This document shows, piece after piece, positions 59,263 to 64,000 of a stretch of 64,000 bases of DNA. The notes under the pieces are model-generated. The model searched no databases, had not been told where the DNA came from, and worked only from the letters and a program-made list of their open reading frames with translations. This DNA comes from Sophora flavescens (lineage: Eukaryota > Streptophyta > Magnoliopsida > Fabales > Fabaceae): contig CM061063.1 of NCBI GenBank assembly GCA_030762895.1, positions 101,082,210 through 101,146,209 on the forward strand. Reading direction: 5' to 3'. The translations under genes and the position numbers were made by a program. Position 1 is the stretch's first letter. The number at the start of each line of letters is the position of its first letter.

Positions 59263-62200
59263 TAGGGGTATGCAAAACTCGGCCCGGCCCTAGAACCCGT
59301 CCCAACCCGTGGTGTTCGGACCGGGTCTGACCCTAACCCGTGTAACACCCTAATTTTTACACACATGATTAATTATTTTATTTGGGATGTTTGTGTTTAT
59401 TTTGTTATGTGGTTTAGTTTGAGTAATTAAATTACTCTCTTCAAATTATTTTATTAGGCGCGTTAGCACTGACTTATTTGAGTGAATGCACGCATACTAG
59501 ACAATAATTTACGTTATTGTTACTATTATTACCAGTACATAAAAGTGTTTTAAATAATATGATTAAGTGAAAAACATTTCCATATTTTCATCCTATTTAA
59601 TTTTAGATTTGAAAATAAGCTGATTTGACATTAATCGGAGATTAAATTTTGGATCAAGTATTTTATTAGTTGATCAGTTCAACTATTAATCTTTACTCTA
59701 ATTTGAATTTCGAAATCATATATTTATCAATCTTTATTTTTAGATCCCAAAAAGTAAAAACATGTTTATTTTAGGCTTAATATCTATAACTCATTTTGTA
59801 CCTACTAGTACAAAAGTAAGAAATTCTCTCCTCTCTCTCTATGACCCGTAACCCCCCCCCCCTCCTCCTCCTTTCCTTTCTTTTCTTTTTCTTCTTCTTT
59901 CTCCTTTCTTCTTTCTTTTTCTCTTCTTCCTCCTGACTCCATCTCTCTCAAACTCCATTCTTCTTCCTTCATCCATCAAACTTATCTCTCTCACTTCAAG
60001 CTCACAGCAGCGCGACCACCACCCCTGCACGTCGCTCGAAGCCATCGCACGTCGTGGAGGAGGCGACCACGCGACCCGTCACCTGCAGATTCATGCAGTA
60101 CCGCCGTTGTCACCGTCGTGGTAAGTCCCTAACTGCCGTTCATGGTGGTTTTTGTCTTGTCATGGGTGTTGGAAAACTCTTTCTTTAATTTTATGAAACT
60201 CACATTCCTTTGTTTTGTTCCATGGTGTTTCAGTCACTGTGTTGCCGCCATCCACTGCCTCTACTACCGTAGTTCGCCGCCGTCTTCTTCCTTCCTTGTG
60301 GGTGAGTTGGATTTCATCCTTCTTTGGTCAAAATTGAAAATCCCCAAATTGATTTTGAAACCCTAACCATAACCCTTTGATTTCAGATTTTAATCTTAAA
60401 ATTAAACCTTGTTTTATGAAATTGGGACTGTGAATTAATGTTTCCCTAAACCAATTTCATTATTCTTCAGTTAAAATGAGTTTTCCCCAAATTGTATTTA
60501 GGAGCTCTAAACCCCGATTTGATTTTATTTGAATTTGGTTCTGTTTTTGTGAAATTAATTATGATTTAGTGCAATTAGGACTCTTAATTGATGATTCCCA
60601 AGTTCTCTTTCATGATTTGTTAATCAAAACAAAGTTTCCTCAAAGGGTATTGTGAAGCTTAAGCTCCAAACATGATTTTCTTTGAAAATGACCTTGTTTG
60701 GTAATAAGATTAAGTGTTTAGATCAAATTAGAATGTGTGTTTGGTCATGTGTAATTGATTTCTCGATTTCTGGTTGTTGCGCGTTGTTGGAATCCCTCTC
60801 TGAGACGTTTGACACGTCTATGCTTGCTTGATGGAGTAGATAATTATACTCTTGGAGCTAACGTGAGCATTAAGACGAGGATCATTTACTTGTCTTCAAA
60901 GGTAAGGGGACTTTGCCCAGGGATATTCAATAACTATATGCATGTGTGTATGTGTGTAATTTAGTGTTTTGAATATTATTGTGATATTTTAGCCAATACT
61001 TGAATAACTTGTTTACTTGAACTATTGTGGTTATTACTTGAAGTTGAACATTTCTTGCGTTAGTGTTATGAATTATATATATGTGATGAACTGTCATTAA
61101 CTGGGATATTATTATTGTTGTGATTATATTACTGTTGATTGAAGTTTGAGAAGCCGGACTTGAGTCTGTGCCCAATGACTATAAGGATTAAAAGCCTTAA
61201 TAAGCCTTGAATAGAACTTTGAAAGTTTTGGGTTCACTTATAAAAGTTCCTTATTTAAAGTGCTTACTTCAGAAGAATAAGATCTTTGTTTTTAGAAAAA
61301 TGTTGAAGTGAATTTTAAGTTGAAGGGAACTACATTTTTATGATCAAAAGTTCTATACGAGAGAAAACCTTTTCGAACGATGTGTTTTATGAAGGAAAGA
61401 CCCTTTGAAAATAATTGACTTTATTCTATCAAGGATTTCAAAAGTAAACGAATTTCCAAATGTTTTATAAAAGACTTTGTAAAGGAAAAGATTTTCTCCT
61501 AAATGATTTAGAAACGTTCCGGTCACTTCCAAGTGACCGAGGTTTTGTTTTGGTTTTTGATTTTCACTGAGCGAAAACTAAGCACATGTGAAAGAGAATA
61601 CTAGTTCACGAGACGTCGCCTCTAGTATTCAGTTGTATGCACGTGATCTGGGATCCGTGTCAAGAATTATGGACTAGGAGTCCTGATTTTGGAATTGAGG
61701 ACCGTGTGTCCTAATTTCGTTGTTATGGGCTAGGAGTCCTTATCATGTTGAAATAAAACATGGATAAAATTATAATTGTTTCTACGACCACAACCTCGGA
61801 CTGCTGCATCGGTCTAAGGTGTTGTGATTGAGCACTCGGACTGTGTGTCCTGTGTCATTGATTTTCAAGTAATGAAAATTTTGAATAGTCGTTAGCCTTG
61901 GGCTTCGACAATGAAAAAGAGTGAACACAAAGAAAAGTCTCGATAATGAAAAATCTTTTATTCATATGCATTTCCCCTTAGCAGACGTGCTTGAGTTATC
62001 CGAATACCCACTTAAGATGTGGTATTCGATGAGGTATACATCCGAATGACCGTTATTCGTGATGATGTTGATCCGGGCGCATGAGGTGACGGAGACAACT
62101 TGCCAAACGGGGCATATGAGCCTGATCAGCTCTTTCTTTCTTAATGATAAAATGGTATTGGTATCTCATGAGATTAAGTTTAGAGCCTGATGATTGAAGT

Positions 62201-63718
62201 GTCATGCATTCTCTTTATAAAACTGATTGATTCGGGCATGAGACCCACTGATATGACACTTGTCATTTTATCTCTGTATAATAATTAAATGTTAATGTGC
62301 TGAGGTGATGTATGTATTATGTATATGGTTGTTGTGTGATAAATCCATTGTCGGTATCTCACCCTTACAGATATATCAGGTTTCTTCTAGTTCGCTATTA
62401 TACCCTGGGTACTTTAGTACAGATGGTACAGAGGAGTCTTCCTAAGTCACTCAGAGACTTAGATCTAGTTGTTTGATGAAGTACTTGATTGTGGAATGAC
62501 CACGTGAGTTTTCCCCATGAATAACTTTTAAAATGACCAGCTTAGGGTTTGAGACTTAGATTATTTTTGATAGTATGTATGAGTATGGCTCAGAGAGCCT
62601 TTAATTTAAAATGGAATGTTTATGGCTCGGAGAGCATCTCTTTTGAATGAAAACTTAAGCATTTCCTTTTGGTCATGTATAGCTAATTGATATAACTATT
62701 TTTAGCATATTACTGCCTGGTTGTATTTAGTGTAACTGGAATTCTGGAATGAAAATTTAATATTTTAGCAGGTGTTCTTTTACCTGGGATGTCCGAATTA
62801 TAGAGGAGACTCTGTCGAAATTTTTGTAAAAACACTAACTTTTATTCAAGTATATCTTTAAATTAAATAGACTTGTCAGGCTAGGAGTGTAAACCGGTGT
62901 GCCAATCAAGGCTTAGGTTTGGAGTCGTGCCAAATTTGTATACCCAATTTCAGACGCTTTGTACTTATATAAATTATTTTCCGAAAGCAACCAGCAAATT
63001 ATCCTTTTAATTTATTTCCGCACGTGTTTACAAAGTAATGCCCAAGGAGGGTGTTACAACCCGCATAAGAGAATGGACGAACCCGCGTCCCACTTTGTGA
63101 CCCGACGTCGGGTTAGGGACGGATCCGGATTGACCTTCGTGTTACCCAACCCGTCCCATATAATAAAAATATACTTTTATCCCTCCCTTGAATATGTTTC
63201 ATGATCGGTCGATAAGAAAGAAGTACGAAATAAATTACTAAACTTCTACTCTCACATCTCACGTCTCACACTAGCCCAATTGGTGGCTTTTAGGAATCAT
63301 TTTATGACTTTTATGACATTGAAAGAATCTTGTTTGATGAGAGTATTTTGTTTTTAACAATGTGGCTTTGGTAACATGAGCATCAAGGAAGCATCTAACA
63401 AAATGATTTATTTGTTGATATTTTATAACATCTAATTTTGGATCAATTGATGGCATTTAGGTAGAATCTTTTGCTGATATTTTGCCTTAAAAAAATTAAT
63501 ATTTTCCACTCATAGAAATTTTGTTTACAAAGAATCTATTTAAATTCGGGTCAACCCGATCCTGTCCCATTTAGATCAGGTCTTAAACCAACCCGTATAC
63601 GACCGGGTTCATTCGGGTCTAGGGATGGGTTCGGGTTCAAAGATTTGGCCCTATCAATGTTTAGGGTCGGGTAAGGGACAAGCATAACCCGTTCCAACCC
63701 GTCCTATGCTAACCTCTA
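59263..63718. mobile_element. Non-autonomous hAT-type element carrying a gypsy solo LTR
   Basis: Ends TAGGGGTATGCAAAA and, reverse complement of the right end, TAGAGGTTAGCATAG. It is flanked by a perfect 8-bp duplication CCCTCAAG (59,255-59,262 and 63,719-63,726). Without its insertion it is about 730 bp. GC-rich AACCCGTCC/GGTTCGGGT motifs fill both ends. No transposase is seen. Confidence 0.85.
59341..63058 (+). mobile_element. Tekay-like gypsy solo LTR, 3718 bp
   Basis: Begins TGTAACACCC and ends GGGTGTTACA, with a perfect 5-bp duplication ACCCG (59,336-59,340 and 63,059-63,063). Its right half aligns with the 3' LTR of element C (CTGCATCGGTCTA, GAGCACTCGGACT, ATATATCAGGTTT, TTAGTACAGATGGT), and it spans blocks deleted in one or the other LTR of C. 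It has no primer site or coding region, so it is a solo LTR formed by recombination. Confidence 0.9.
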
Positions 63719-63726
63719 CCCTCAAG

Positions 63727-64000
63727 AGTTTGAATGTTGTTGCATTCTGAGAGCTCGAATTCGAACTTGAGGCCACTGATTAAGTTGGAAGAGACCTATC
63801 TCGTTTCATCTAAGCACTCTTAGAGTGTGTTTGTTTCAAGTTATCTTTACTCATTCTTAGGAATATAAGGGCAAGAATAAAATGTTCCTATATTTGTTTC
63901 AAGTTTTGAAAAAATATTCCTAAGAAACTATTATTTCCAGGAAAGTGACATGCTCATGTTTTTGCCTCATCTTATTCTCACCTCCAAGGATGGGTATATT
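63727..64000. other. Right-edge sequence, MITE-like start
   Basis: From about 63,826 the sequence GTGTGTTTGTTTCAAG resembles the beginning of common plant MITE-like repeats, but the window ends before a second terminus. Confidence 0.3.

Noticed and set aside
59839..60366. Lys/Glu-rich frame and a following frame with a signal-like start
   Set aside because: They lie within the solo LTR at 59,341-63,058; low-complexity CT tract and chance frames.

Overview
This is nuclear DNA from a flowering plant, most likely a legume. It is AT-rich, has a many-exon split gene with plant-type GT-AG introns, and is dominated by LTR retrotransposons and small DNA transposons. The legume call is an inference. 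It rests on SIRE/Maximus-type copia LTRs ending in a GGGGGTTGAATTGTG motif, next to Tekay, Athila and Tat/Ogre-type sequences in one short stretch.

Genes. Only one gene looks intact: a 16-exon minus-strand gene (6763 to 841) whose spliced product is a 707-residue plastid half-ABC transporter of the ABCB29 type. Between 16.5 and 17.4 kb there are four well-spliced exon-like segments of a gene I do not recognise. At 18.2-19.3 kb there is a tandemly duplicated, frameshifted fragment of a BAG-family co-chaperone gene. A Mutator-type transposase fragment lies at 22.0-23.6 kb.

Repeats, left to right. Inside ABCB29 sit a Mutator-type MITE (intron 1) and an exact 50-bp tandem duplication (intron 2). 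From 7.0 to 13 kb come a small Helitron, a SIRE copia LTR (A) with a 25-bp minisatellite, Helitron-like AT-rich repeats, and a SIRE ORF3 fragment bracketed by two ~350-bp direct repeats. At 22.5-23.5 kb a hAT-type element interrupts the Mutator transposase remnant. From 24,481 to 44,762 lies a nested stack. The outermost member is a Tekay-like gypsy element (C) whose gag is broken by a minus-strand SIRE copia element (B). B's LTR holds a related solo LTR and its leader holds a hAT MITE; the far side of B is replaced by a Tat/Ogre-like LTR fragment. From 46,492 to 58,850 is a minus-strand Tork-type copia element (E). It contains a complete Athila-type element (F, 50,171-57,274) that carries gag and protease only. 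From 59,263 to 63,718 a hAT-type element contains a 3.7-kb solo LTR related to element C.

How the parts relate. Insertions are dated relative to each other by nesting and by target-site duplications readable at most boundaries: 5 bp for LTR elements, 8 bp for hAT, 9 bp for the Mutator MITE. No autonomous element is intact; stops and frameshifts break every polyprotein. The LTRs of F differ visibly by little more than one 22-bp duplication, so F is among the youngest arrivals. I found no rRNA, tRNA or CRISPR features, and no clearly new gene system. The most unusual items are the gag-protease-only element F with its palindromic CACGGC/GCCGTG arrays, the complementary deletions in the two LTRs of C, the bracketed SIRE ORF3 fragment, and the duplicated BAG pseudogene.
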